NCBI GenBank assembly: GCA_021323945.1
Contig: JAJPKA010000020.1
Span: forward strand, 186,001 to 250,000
Reading direction: 5' to 3'
Origin: Pseudomonadota bacterium
GTDB taxonomy: Bacteria > Desulfobacterota > Binatia > Binatales > Binataceae
DNA: 64,000 bases
Part shown: piece by piece, positions 9,902 to 19,936 of the stretch
Layout: each line of letters starts with the position of its first letter
Position numbering within the stretch: the stretch's first letter is position 1
Translations under genes and position numbers: made by a program
Notes under the pieces: model-generated
What the model was told of the DNA's origin: nothing
What the model saw: only the letters and a program-made list of their open reading frames with translations
Database searches by the model: none

Positions 9902-10945
9902 GTGAAGTTTGGTCTTTTAACCCTTTTTGATCATTATCCTGAGGATTGCTCCGAAGAGCAGTACTACCGCAACTTTTTCGACGAAGTGAATTTGGCCGAA
10001 GAGCTGGGCTTCGATTCCATCTGGCTCGGTGAGCATCATTTCTGTCGATATATCTGCCCGGCACCGCAGATAGTTGCAGCGGCGGTCGCCCAACGCACGA
10101 AGCGGCTCCGCATTGGCACCGCTATCGTACTGCTGCCCCATCATGATCCTATTAGACTGGCCGAAGACTATGCACTAGTGGACCTGTTGAGTGGCGGACG
10201 GCTTGATTTCGGCGTGGGACGTGGATTCATAAAAGCCACATACGACGGTTTCAATCAGTCGATGAGCGAAAGCCGCGAGCGCTTCACAGAGGCTCTCGAA
10301 CTGATAGAAGGAGCCTGGCGGGAGACCAGATTTTCTTATCAGGGAAAATTTTACCGCGCCAACGCGGTGACGATTTTGCCCCGACCGGTCCAGAAACCGT
10401 CACCGCCGATTTTCATGGCGGCGGCCGTCAGCCCGGAGTCATTCGTCGCGGCCGGTGAAAAGGGGCATTCGATCCTGCTCGCACCTTTCTTTCAATCCCG
10501 CACAAAGTTGAAAGATAATGTTCAGCTGTACAAGCAAACGCTCCTCCAGTCGGGGCATTCGCCAGACAACGTCGAAATCGTTGCCGGATACCATAGCTTT
10601 GTTGACGAAACTCCCGAACTCGCGCGTCGCAAATGGGAATTTCATTACATGCGATATATGCACTTTGTCGGCTCACTCATCGCGCCTGAGGAGTATGCGA
10701 TTCCTCACTATAAGTCGTGGCGGCGCTCGAGCGAAGCCCTGCGCCGCATCACCTGGGAGCAAATGTATCCGGACCAGGTATTGTGCGGGACGCCAGCTCA
10801 GTGTGTCGAACGCATCGCCATGCTGCAGGAACAATTTGGCGTGACTCATTTTTGGGTCTACATGGACCTCGGAGGAATCGATCATGCGGAACTGCTGAGG
10901 TCTATTGAGCGATTCGCCACGCGAGTAATCCCCTATTTTCGTTAA
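9902..10945 (+). CDS. Luciferase-like (LLM class) flavin-dependent oxidoreductase
   Basis: LAEELGFDSIWLGEHHF, LLSGGRLDFGVGRGF, and C-terminal CGTPAQCVERIAMLQEQFGVTHFWVYMDLGG. Confidence 0.9.
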   Translation: MKFGLLTLFDHYPEDCSEEQYYRNFFDEVNLAEELGFDSIWLGEHHFCRYICPAPQIVAAAVAQRTKRLRIGTAIVLLPHHDPIRLAEDYALVDLLSGGRLDFGVGRGFIKATYDGFNQSMSESRERFTEALELIEGAWRETRFSYQGKFYRANAVTILPRPVQKPSPPIFMAAAVSPESFVAAGEKGHSILLAPFFQSRTKLKDNVQLYKQTLLQSGHSPDNVEIVAGYHSFVDETPELARRKWEFHYMRYMHFVGSLIAPEEYAIPHYKSWRRSSEALRRITWEQMYPDQVLCGTPAQCVERIAMLQEQFGVTHFWVYMDLGGIDHAELLRSIERFATRVIPYFR

Positions 10946-11044
10946 GCCCAACTCAGTTGTAGATTTTGGCGCGACGGAGGGGGGCTTGCGTCCCGGGCTG
11001 TATTAGGTTATCCCAATGCGCTACTCAGGATTTGCGGGGTTGGC

Positions 11045-13111
11045 GTGAAGCGTTCGAGCCCGAGATGGCTGTGGGCGGTAAGCTTAGGGTGTCTCTCGCT
11101 GCTATTCGGAAGCCTGCTGTTGAGCGGCCGTTCGCGAGTAATGTCGGCGACTGGTTCGGGCGTCGTTCAGGTCGCTTTTAAAGCCACCCTTACCTCGTTT
11201 GACGGAACGCCCATCGCCGAGCGATATCAACGCGTGTTGCTTAACGTGGTCTCGATCCGGTTAAACCCGATTCCGGGAGCGACTGACACAACACCGGGCT
11301 GGGTCGAGATACCGGCACCCGCGGCCAGCGGCGTGATTAATCCGGCCGAGTTTATTACCACCAGTCTGAATTTCGGTGGCATCGGCACGGTCCTCACTTT
11401 ACCCAGCAGTATTCTGCAGCTGGATCTAATGCCGCTGCAGAACATTCCGTTTTTTTTCAATGCCGGCACCGTGCCCGCCCAACCCTACGGCCAGCTCGAG
11501 GTGGTTCTCGATTCACTCGCTCCTGGTAACCTGGTTCCGCTGTGCCACTCAGGGCCGGGTGAAGGCTGCATCAGCTATTTGGCAAATCTCACGCCGCAAT
11601 CGGTGCTCAGCGTTCCATTTTCAACTACTGGCTATGGTGTGGCACCAGGAGCGGTTCAGCCGCTTTTGATCAACGTCGCCGTCACGGTCGGCGCACCTCC
11701 GAGCAGCCCCGCCACCGGCGCCGTGGCCATCACTCCGGTAATCAGTGCGCAAGGCAACTTGCTTCCGAGCGCAACACCCGCGCCGCTAGGAGTCGCAACG
11801 GGGACGGTAGCGAACGCCACGGCCAACACCTTGGTTTCCGCCGAACTAAGCGGAACCGACCAGGTCATCGCGGCGACTCATCTTTCCAACGGCGCCTTCA
11901 TCCTGAATCTGCCTGCGCTCACTGAGCAGCAGGGAGGGACGTCGTACGATTTTTACGTGTCGGGTGGCGATACCACGTATGCGGTCAGCAAGGGGCAGAC
12001 CGTCTCAATTCAGGGTAGTGCGACAAGCCCGCCTCCGCCGGTTAACCTGGACTTCGCTGTTCAAAGCTCCCCGGTTGGTACCCTCACCGGCACCATCGCT
12101 GACGCTTGCACTGGCGCTCCGATCGAAGGAGCTACGCTAAAACTTCTGGTGCCGGATACGAGCAAAGGGGGTGCAACAAGCTGTGATCTGACAGGCGGGT
12201 CACCGCCACTTCCCGCCAATTGCGTGGTGGTTGCCACAGCATCTACCGATGACGCCGGTCACTATCCGTTGCCCAACACACCCTTTACCAACGTTCCGTT
12301 GTTCCCTCCGCCGGGCGTTAGCCATTACGACCTGGAAATCAGTGCGCCCGGATATAATACAAGCGTGGTACCTATTGCGCCGGGCTCGCTCTTTTGTCCT
12401 GATTCCAGATTTTCGAACAGTTGTAGCTTCTACCTAGAGCACGGCTTCATAACGGGTACGACCCAACTGTCGGGGCCGAATAACGCGGGCAATCGTCTGG
12501 ATGCACTAGTCATGGCAGAAGACGCTGGCACGAATAACATCGAGAACCTGGTCCTTTCCACGATTCCGGGCGGTGCCGCATCAGGCAGCTTCACATTGTC
12601 GGTGCCGATCGCAAGTCCTTCCAGCAACGCTATACCGGTCAGCAATTTTGATGTGTTCGCGTCCGTGCAAGATCTTTATCTGGGTGCCCCTGAGAAGGTT
12701 AGTGGCCATCTAATCGGCGCCATGGCCGGTGTCGGCGCGCCGGCAACCAACTGCAGCACCATTACGATCCCAGCCCTACCACCGATGGATTGTGTGGGGC
12801 TGGGTAGCGTGTTCGGAACTGTGAGCAACGCCAATCCTGGCACGACCTCGATACGATTATCCAAAGACGGCGTGCAGATCATGCAAACGGAACCGAACTC
12901 AATCGGCGCCGCGCCAGGTAATATCTATAATTTCTGTGCGCCGGCCGATACCTATCTGCTTACACGCTACGAGAATGGCGCGCCGCGTAGCGCTTCAGCG
13001 GTTACCTTGTTACCGCCGCCGCCGAATCAATCTTCTTGTCCGAGCATTTGCCAGAGTGCGGAAGGGGCATGTCTAATCTGCCAACCCACGGTGGGCCCCA
13101 GTTTGCCATGA
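11045..13111 (+). CDS. Large exported protein with DUF4382-like N-terminal part and carboxypeptidase-regulatory-like repeats
   Basis: Hydrophobic N-terminus; beta-rich sequence with 'GTLTGTIADACTGAPIEGATLKLLVP' and 'DDAGHYPLPN', typical of regulatory-like beta-sandwich domains. Confidence 0.65.
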   Translation: MKRSSPRWLWAVSLGCLSLLFGSLLLSGRSRVMSATGSGVVQVAFKATLTSFDGTPIAERYQRVLLNVVSIRLNPIPGATDTTPGWVEIPAPAASGVINPAEFITTSLNFGGIGTVLTLPSSILQLDLMPLQNIPFFFNAGTVPAQPYGQLEVVLDSLAPGNLVPLCHSGPGEGCISYLANLTPQSVLSVPFSTTGYGVAPGAVQPLLINVAVTVGAPPSSPATGAVAITPVISAQGNLLPSATPAPLGVATGTVANATANTLVSAELSGTDQVIAATHLSNGAFILNLPALTEQQGGTSYDFYVSGGDTTYAVSKGQTVSIQGSATSPPPPVNLDFAVQSSPVGTLTGTIADACTGAPIEGATLKLLVPDTSKGGATSCDLTGGSPPLPANCVVVATASTDDAGHYPLPNTPFTNVPLFPPPGVSHYDLEISAPGYNTSVVPIAPGSLFCPDSRFSNSCSFYLEHGFITGTTQLSGPNNAGNRLDALVMAEDAGTNNIENLVLSTIPGGAASGSFTLSVPIASPSSNAIPVSNFDVFASVQDLYLGAPEKVSGHLIGAMAGVGAPATNCSTITIPALPPMDCVGLGSVFGTVSNANPGTTSIRLSKDGVQIMQTEPNSIGAAPGNIYNFCAPADTYLLTRYENGAPRSASAVTLLPPPPNQSSCPSICQSAEGACLICQPTVGPSLP

Positions 13112-13794
13112 GTTCTGTGCTTCAAAATCAGCCGCAGCTGACCCTGAGAATTATCGCAATTGCGGCGTTGAGCGTCCTCGGCGGTTGCGAGTCGCTGAAC
13201 ACTGGCACGCCCGGCAACACTCCCAATATAGCCCCGCAAAGCAGTTATCGCATTGTGGGTGATATCGGTACACCTTTCCGGGCATTTGTCTCTGACTCGC
13301 GTTCATCATGGCAGGTCGCTGGTACAGTTCCCACTAGCCTGATCGTTGTGAATGATAGCCCACCGGACCGAATCTTGGTGACGAAAACGACCAATGACGG
13401 ACGCCTGCTTAGCCTGCAAGTGTTACAGGGGGTGAGCGTGGGGACGCTGGACTCTACCGTGAGTCCCTTTGGCATCGTGGTAGGAGGCATCGGCGGAGCC
13501 TTGCATGCCTTCGCTCAACCCGCAGTGCCGGATGTCCGATTTGTAGTAAAAAGTCCTTTAGCTGGGGTATTTACCGGCTTGATTGAAGGCGTAAGCATGA
13601 GCAGCGCGATAGAATCGCGCGTGCCGGTAGTAATTTTGTTTGATTCTCCTAATGGCGGAAAGTCGGGCCGGGTTGACGGCATCTTCCATCAGGTTATCTT
13701 TTCTGGAGTGATGGAGGTCGACCTGCTGATCAATGGCCAGCTGGTTCAAAGTGCTTCGGGCGGTAGTTCCGTCACTGTGCAGGGTACCTCCTGA
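13108..13794 (+). CDS. Putative lipoprotein, translationally coupled to the upstream gene
   Basis: ATGA overlap with the stop of 11045-13111; MSSVLQNQPQLTLRIIAIAALSVLGGCESLN contains a lipobox-like LGGC. Confidence 0.65.
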   Translation: MSSVLQNQPQLTLRIIAIAALSVLGGCESLNTGTPGNTPNIAPQSSYRIVGDIGTPFRAFVSDSRSSWQVAGTVPTSLIVVNDSPPDRILVTKTTNDGRLLSLQVLQGVSVGTLDSTVSPFGIVVGGIGGALHAFAQPAVPDVRFVVKSPLAGVFTGLIEGVSMSSAIESRVPVVILFDSPNGGKSGRVDGIFHQVIFSGVMEVDLLINGQLVQSASGGSSVTVQGTS

Positions 13795-13829
13795 AACGTG
13801 AGAAGTCGGCCGCCGAGCCGTTGTGATCT

Positions 13830-15299
13830 GTGGTCCCCTCTGGCTCCGGGTTCAAACGACTGACGACTTTTGCCGAGCGCTGTCTAGAGTTTTCCCGCCG
13901 GCTTGCTGTCGGGCCTCTTGCGGGCCGCGCTCTGCTCGGATTGGCGTTGATTGTCGGTGCTGCACTGCGCTTGCATGATCTCGGAGCCGTCTCGATGACG
14001 GCTGACGAGGGTGCTGCCTGGGCGGTAGCAGCTGAGCCGGTTAGTCGGTTGCTACAACTGCAACCACAACTAGATTCGGGCAAGCTCGCCCTCTATGACC
14101 TGGTGCTGCATTATTGGATGCGACTTTTTGGCGACCGCCTGGGCTCAATCCGTGGTTTGTCCGCCGCTCTTGGCGTCGTCGCCATCGGCTTGATCTTCCT
14201 GGTAGTTCGCGAGCTGAGCGAGGGCTTTGGCACTCGAGAGGGCAGAACGGCCGAGCGGGCGGCCGCCCTGGCCGCATTGCTATTGGCTACCAACGTTGGT
14301 CTGGTACAGTCGGCGCGCTGGGCGCGAATGTATCCTTTAGTGACAGCTGCCGGACTGGCTCACATGTTCTTTTTTCTCCGGGCTCATCACCGACAAGCAC
14401 TCAGGAATTGCCTGCTTTCGGCACTATTCCTCGCCCTGGCCATAGCCGCGAACTTTACCGCCGTGTTTCTAATTGTTGGGGAAAGCATCTGGCTTGCCTG
14501 CTTGCGCATAGGCCGGGCCAAAAACGCGTCAGACCTTAAAATAGAGACCAGTGCTCCTGCTCTGTCTTTGGTCGGGGGATTGCTCCTGCTGTGCCCGTTC
14601 GCGCCCGGGGCATTGGCTGCTTCACAAGCCGCGGTTAGAGGTGGTGCGCTTGACTGGATCCCGTATCATCCGCCCTTGCAGTGGTCCTGCGAAGTGCTGC
14701 GCGACAGCGTTGGTAACAAATCCCTCTTCCGCATACTGGCCGGGTTAAGTGTTTTGGGCCTCTGGCGCGGATGTGAGACCCGAGATCGAGCGCCATTTTT
14801 TCTGGCTCTTGTGATGGTCGGCTGCTTTACAACGGTGGCCGTACTAAGTGCTCTTATCAAGCCGCTCATGGTCGAGCGCTACGTGATAATGGCCCCGGTC
14901 GCCTTTCTTGCGATGGCAGCGTTAGGAACGATCGCCCTGCGCTCGAGAATCGCGGGAACCGTAGTCTTTTTGCTCATTGCGTGGCTTTCATTGCGAGCGC
15001 TAAGGCATTGGTCGGGGTTCTGGGTGGATTGGAGAGGCGCTGCCGTGGTAGCTTGCACGCACTCACCTCGTAATGCCGCTATTGGAGTTGTGCCAGGGTA
15101 TGCGGTCAACGCGGTACGCTACCACCTGCCGCCAGAACGCCGCGCCCTCGCGCTGGGAATCGAGTCCGGCTGTGGAACTTCGCAGCTGTTGCTTCTGAGC
15201 CGAGGCAGGCCCCTATCAGCACAATACGTCTCCCAACTAGAAGTTTGCTATCCGCATGTCGTGGGCCAGTCAATTCGCGTCGAGGTTCGCGCTCGATGA
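13830..15299 (+). CDS. GT39-like multi-pass membrane protein (ArnT/PMT superfamily)
   Basis: MTADEGAAWAVA acidic loop near the N-terminus, LYDLVLHYWMRLFGDRLGSIRGLSAALGV, many TM segments. Confidence 0.78.
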   Translation: MVPSGSGFKRLTTFAERCLEFSRRLAVGPLAGRALLGLALIVGAALRLHDLGAVSMTADEGAAWAVAAEPVSRLLQLQPQLDSGKLALYDLVLHYWMRLFGDRLGSIRGLSAALGVVAIGLIFLVVRELSEGFGTREGRTAERAAALAALLLATNVGLVQSARWARMYPLVTAAGLAHMFFFLRAHHRQALRNCLLSALFLALAIAANFTAVFLIVGESIWLACLRIGRAKNASDLKIETSAPALSLVGGLLLLCPFAPGALAASQAAVRGGALDWIPYHPPLQWSCEVLRDSVGNKSLFRILAGLSVLGLWRGCETRDRAPFFLALVMVGCFTTVAVLSALIKPLMVERYVIMAPVAFLAMAALGTIALRSRIAGTVVFLLIAWLSLRALRHWSGFWVDWRGAAVVACTHSPRNAAIGVVPGYAVNAVRYHLPPERRALALGIESGCGTSQLLLLSRGRPLSAQYVSQLEVCYPHVVGQSIRVEVRAR

Positions 15300-15690
15300 G
15301 CTCAGAGGGAATAGCTGAAAATCTTGTGCGCTAATTTCTGAGGGCTTTACCAGCTGAGATGGCTAACCAGAAATGATTCAGTTAGCGGCATATGAAGACA
15401 GCTGTAGTTTAGGCTATGTTGCTAACCGCGAGGTGTTAGGGAAGTTAGGCAACCGAGCGAAGTCTGCACCGTGTGGCTCGGAGATGCGACTCATGCTCGT
15501 TCCAGTTAGCGAAGGCGCATGCCAGGAATAGAAGCGACGTCAAGCCCCGGCCCCAAACCACGACGGACCGGGGCTGTTGCGCGCTAGCCGAGGCGTCTGC
15601 ACAATGAGGACCTTTGTCCGTTCACGTGTCAGCGAGCAATAAGCTGAAGGTCTGCGCTCTGGTTGAATACTAGCCGTCCTGAGGATCTGA

Positions 15691-17559
15691 ATGGCTAAAC
15701 TGTCACGTTCCATCCGGGAGACGTTGTTTTGGTGGCGGCCCATTAATGGCGACTCGGATGTTGGGCACTACTTCGAGTTGTTCAAGCGGCTACTTGGCTA
15801 CATCCGACCCTACTTGTTTCCACAACTGGTATTTGCAGTCGCTGCGATGCTCTTGAACGGCTCGGTCAACGGGATGATCCCGCTTTTGATAAAAAAGATC
15901 ATCAACACCATAGCGACCATCCCGTCGAGCAAGACTACGGGCGCCAGTGTTCAAGCGATGCATCTGCTCGCGGCGGAGATATTGATCGTTTTCATCGTGC
16001 GAGCAGCTACTGATTTCCTTTCCGACTATCTGACGACTTACCTCGGGATGGAGATCGCGATGGACCTGCGGGGCGAGTTCAATGACCGGTTGCAACGGTT
16101 GCCGTTGTCCTTTTTCAACTGGAGGTCGACTGGAGGGCTTATCGCGCACGCATTGAGTGATGTGCAGGCGGCTTCATCGGTGGTCCACGATACATTGTTT
16201 TCCCTGATCGGTGATAGCGTCACGTTGGTGGCTCTCGTGGTGGGACTTTTCTGGATGGACTGGAGGTTCGCGATAATTGCCTTCGTGGTATTTCCGCTCG
16301 CAGTACTCCCGGTTATTGGGGTGGCCAGACGCGTGCGCAAAATGTATCGCAACGCACAGAAGCGACTGGCCGACGTCACTACACTCATGCAGGAAGCCAT
16401 TCAAGGATGCCGAGTGGTAAAAGCGTTCGGAATGGAGGAGTACGAATGTGCGCGATTTCGGGATCAGCTGGCACGGCAACTTCGAATGTTGCGCCGCGTG
16501 TTGCGGATTGGCTCCTTCACTGATCCATTGATCGAGGTCCTCGGTGCCATCGCCGTCGTCACCACACTCTGGTACGGGACCGACCTGGTGCTCGCTGGCG
16601 CGCGTTCACCGGGGACATTCGCGGGATTCATTGGTGCAATGCTTATTGTCTACAAACCGTTCAAAAGAATCGCGGGCACCAACAATTCCATCCAACAGGG
16701 ACTGGTATCGGCCGAGCGGGTCTTTCGCGTGATCGATCATCCGCCGGAGCCGTACGAGACGCCGGGTGCGATTGAATTGCCAAATGGACCCCACCGGCTC
16801 GAGATGCGCAACGTAAGCTTCCGCTACGCCCCGAATGGTGCTCTGGTGTTGCGCAATATCAACCTGAGCATTGGCGCTGGCGAAGTGGCAGCCCTGGTAG
16901 GGATGAGCGGCGGGGGCAAGTCGACGTTGGCCGATCTTGTGCCGCGTTTTTACGATCCTGAACAAGGCATGGTGCTGATCGACGGGGTCGACATCAGAAA
17001 GTTCACACTTAAGTCCTTGCGCTCCCAAATTGCGGTCGTCTCGCAGAGTACCTTTCTTTTCAATGACACTATCCGGGCCAATATTGCCTATGGTGGTCCT
17101 GGCAAGAGTCTCGATGAGATCATCGCGGCGGCCAAGCAGGCAAATGCTCACGATTTTATCATGCGGTTGCCCAACGGTTACGATACGACGGTCGGGGAAC
17201 TGGGCGTCAGACTCTCGGGCGGTGAGCGGCAACGTATCGCAATCGCACGTGCGCTGCTGAAGAATGCCCCAATCCTGATCCTTGACGAGCCGACCTCGAA
17301 TCTTGATTCAGAAGCTGAGCGCGTTGTTCAGGATGCTATTGAACGCTTGATGGAGAACCGCACCACTTTGGTGATCGCACACCGTCTTTCGACCATTCGT
17401 CGCGCTGATCGTATCTACGTAATAGTCAGCGGTGAAATTCTCGAGCAGGGCACTCACGAGGAACTCATTGCGATGGATGGTGCGTACCGCAGATTATGCG
17501 ACCTGCAGTTCTATGCACCCGAACTGGTCGAAATGCCTTCCCGCCTCGCCATGAGTTAG
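15691..17559 (+). CDS. msbA: ABC transporter, fused TM and ATPase, MsbA-like lipid exporter
   Basis: Six-TM N-terminus, Walker A GMSGGGKSTL, signature LSGGERQRIAIARALLKNAPILILDEPTSNLD, H-loop IAHRLSTIR. Family clear; lipid A specificity inferred. Confidence 0.85.
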   Translation: MAKLSRSIRETLFWWRPINGDSDVGHYFELFKRLLGYIRPYLFPQLVFAVAAMLLNGSVNGMIPLLIKKIINTIATIPSSKTTGASVQAMHLLAAEILIVFIVRAATDFLSDYLTTYLGMEIAMDLRGEFNDRLQRLPLSFFNWRSTGGLIAHALSDVQAASSVVHDTLFSLIGDSVTLVALVVGLFWMDWRFAIIAFVVFPLAVLPVIGVARRVRKMYRNAQKRLADVTTLMQEAIQGCRVVKAFGMEEYECARFRDQLARQLRMLRRVLRIGSFTDPLIEVLGAIAVVTTLWYGTDLVLAGARSPGTFAGFIGAMLIVYKPFKRIAGTNNSIQQGLVSAERVFRVIDHPPEPYETPGAIELPNGPHRLEMRNVSFRYAPNGALVLRNINLSIGAGEVAALVGMSGGGKSTLADLVPRFYDPEQGMVLIDGVDIRKFTLKSLRSQIAVVSQSTFLFNDTIRANIAYGGPGKSLDEIIAAAKQANAHDFIMRLPNGYDTTVGELGVRLSGGERQRIAIARALLKNAPILILDEPTSNLDSEAERVVQDAIERLMENRTTLVIAHRLSTIRRADRIYVIVSGEILEQGTHEELIAMDGAYRRLCDLQFYAPELVEMPSRLAMS

Positions 17560-17683
17560 AGCGCTCGTCACCAAAAGCGAGGTGCTTTACAGGTCTCGAT
17601 CGATTGTATCGGATGCTTGTGCGGCAAGCCGATTTGGCTGACTTGTTCGCCAGGCGCTAAGTCTGGGGCGAGCCAAAAACCCC

Positions 17684-19933
17684 ATGCTACCGCACCTTAT
17701 CACGCGAGATTCTCCAGACTTTCCCAATCTACAATTGGAAGCTCGGTTTGCACAACGAACCCGCAAACGGGGAATATATCTCGGTGGACGTTTTGCAGGA
17801 TCGAAATTCGAGTACTTGGTCGCGGCGCTGGTCTATTTGGCGCTCTCTCTAATCTGGTTCGGCCGCTATATCGTTGGCCATCTATCTGACAGTTACATGG
17901 GCGGTGGTACGGATCCTATTTGTCATATCTGGGCTATAGCCTGGTGGCCGTACGCTATCTCTCACTGGATCAACCCATTGATTACCCATGCGCTTTGGGC
18001 TCCCGAGGGCTATAATCTGGTCTGGGCGACGAGCATCCCCGGGCCGAGCCTGGTCGTTTATCCGATCACAAGGGTTTTGGGTCCGGTCGTTTCCTACAAT
18101 CTGCTGTGTCTCGGGGCGCCACCCGCAGCTGCCTTTTCGGCCTTCCTGGTTTGCAGATATGTTTGTCGAGCATTCTGGCCGGCCTTATTCGGGGGCTATG
18201 TCTTCGGATTCTCGCCTTACATTCTCTGTCACATGCTCGCCCACCTGGTCTTGTTGCTGGTTTTCCCGATTCCGCTGGTCGTACTGCTTGTGCTGCGGCG
18301 GATTGACGCTGAGATTGGGCGCCGGGCATTCGTTGGGGGCCTAATCTGCATCTTGCTGCTCCAATTTCTGAGCTCAACCGAGCTCTTCGCGACGACAACC
18401 ATCTTTGGTGCGATGCTTTTGGCGCTCGGTTTCGCACTAGCCGAGACACAATTGCGGTCACAACTGATTGGCTTGGTTGTAGAGATAGCCGGTGCATACG
18501 TTCTATTGATTCTGCTGTTAGTGCCGTATTTTTATTATGTATTTGTCCCTGGCTTGCCGATTCCGCCCAACCCGGCCGCAATCTATTCAAATGATCTCTT
18601 GACCTTCGTACTTCCGCCTCCCGTACTCTGGTTCGGTCCCCAGTTGATTGACCGAGCCTTCGGTCATTTCTTTGGGAGCTCTCCGTGGTGGGAACAAGCT
18701 GGCTATTTCGGTCCCGGTCTCTGGGTTCTGATAGTCCTATTTGCCTATTCTTTTTGGAAAACCAGCCTAGGACGGTTTCTTGTCCTTAGTTTCATCCTGG
18801 TCGCGGTTATGTCGGTCGGACCAGAACTACGTGTTAGCGGCAAAGCCGCGCTGCTTATGCCTTGGTGGTTTTTCAACAAATTGCCTCTCATAAACGCAGC
18901 TCTTCCTGGCAGATTCGGAGTCTATTTATCCCTAATCGTGGCAGTCGGCGCAGCTTTGTACCTTTCGAGGAGTGGGGGAAGGTTCTGGCGAAAAGGGTTG
19001 CTCGCGGGGTTCGCTTTGGCGTTTATCGTGCCTCAGCCCGCAATTTGGCAGCAAACCGGGCGATTTCCCGCGTTTCTCGGCACGCCAGGACTGACCCGCA
19101 TCCATGTGCCAGACTTTTTTCGGCATGCTGAGTACAAGCGATACCTCAGTCCGGGGGACAATGTGGTGTTTTTGCCCTTGGACCACGGCGGAAGTAACCC
19201 CGGGCTGCTCTGGCAAGCGCAATCCGGCTTTTACTTCAACACTACGGACTGGTTTGGAGCGATTCCGCCGCAAGACGCTCCACGCTGGCCAATTATCACC
19301 GCCTTTCAACATGGGGCCGCGATATTTGATTTTAATGAGCAGTTGCAGGGATTTTTGGGTGCACACCGAGTAAAAGCAATCATCGTCGATGCGAATGCTG
19401 CGGGGAGATGGCCGCAAATATTAGCCAGAGCGGGTCTCAGCGGGGCCGCTCTCGATGGCGTTATCTTCTATGATGTGGCAAACACTGTATCAGGCCAGCT
19501 TCAGCGCGCAACGGTGCATCAGCTCGCCGAAAGATACGCAGCGGTTTCATTTGGTGCGCTTCTTAGCGCGGCCAAACGGTACGTGGCGGAAGACCTGCCG
19601 CTAAACAGATTGACTCCGGGCGAACTCAACCGCCTAAAGATGCTGGAGCTGCCTGATAGCGTCCCTTCAACGGGTTCGAACTGGTGGCAGAGTCTGTGGC
19701 TCGGAAGTCGCGGTAACCTGATATCGGTCGGAATTGTTGGCAACTTCGAGGATTTGCACTTTTTAGTTGACCGCTATGGATCGAATGCGGTGAAGATTTA
19801 TTTTCCTTTTCCCAAGCCATTATCCAAACGCCGGGAGAGTGAGAGCGGCCTGCTTTTGATGACGTTTTCGCGCGAGGGTCTCAGGCAAGCCGCAGGCAAG
19901 GTAAGAGATGTCGGGAGGCAAACACCTGAATAA
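17684..19933 (+). CDS. Large multi-pass membrane protein, GT-C-like, first of a tandem paralog pair
   Basis: Many TM helices; GGGTDPICHIWAIAWWPYAISHWINPLITHALWAPEGYNL... closely parallels the next ORF. Confidence 0.7.
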   Translation: MLPHLITRDSPDFPNLQLEARFAQRTRKRGIYLGGRFAGSKFEYLVAALVYLALSLIWFGRYIVGHLSDSYMGGGTDPICHIWAIAWWPYAISHWINPLITHALWAPEGYNLVWATSIPGPSLVVYPITRVLGPVVSYNLLCLGAPPAAAFSAFLVCRYVCRAFWPALFGGYVFGFSPYILCHMLAHLVLLLVFPIPLVVLLVLRRIDAEIGRRAFVGGLICILLLQFLSSTELFATTTIFGAMLLALGFALAETQLRSQLIGLVVEIAGAYVLLILLLVPYFYYVFVPGLPIPPNPAAIYSNDLLTFVLPPPVLWFGPQLIDRAFGHFFGSSPWWEQAGYFGPGLWVLIVLFAYSFWKTSLGRFLVLSFILVAVMSVGPELRVSGKAALLMPWWFFNKLPLINAALPGRFGVYLSLIVAVGAALYLSRSGGRFWRKGLLAGFALAFIVPQPAIWQQTGRFPAFLGTPGLTRIHVPDFFRHAEYKRYLSPGDNVVFLPLDHGGSNPGLLWQAQSGFYFNTTDWFGAIPPQDAPRWPIITAFQHGAAIFDFNEQLQGFLGAHRVKAIIVDANAAGRWPQILARAGLSGAALDGVIFYDVANTVSGQLQRATVHQLAERYAAVSFGALLSAAKRYVAEDLPLNRLTPGELNRLKMLELPDSVPSTGSNWWQSLWLGSRGNLISVGIVGNFEDLHFLVDRYGSNAVKIYFPFPKPLSKRRESESGLLLMTFSREGLRQAAGKVRDVGRQTPE

Positions 19934-19936
19934 TTT

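Noticed and set aside
16606-17232. 208-aa minus-strand ORF
   Set aside because: Antisense to the ATPase domain of the MsbA-like gene; mirrors the Walker and signature region.
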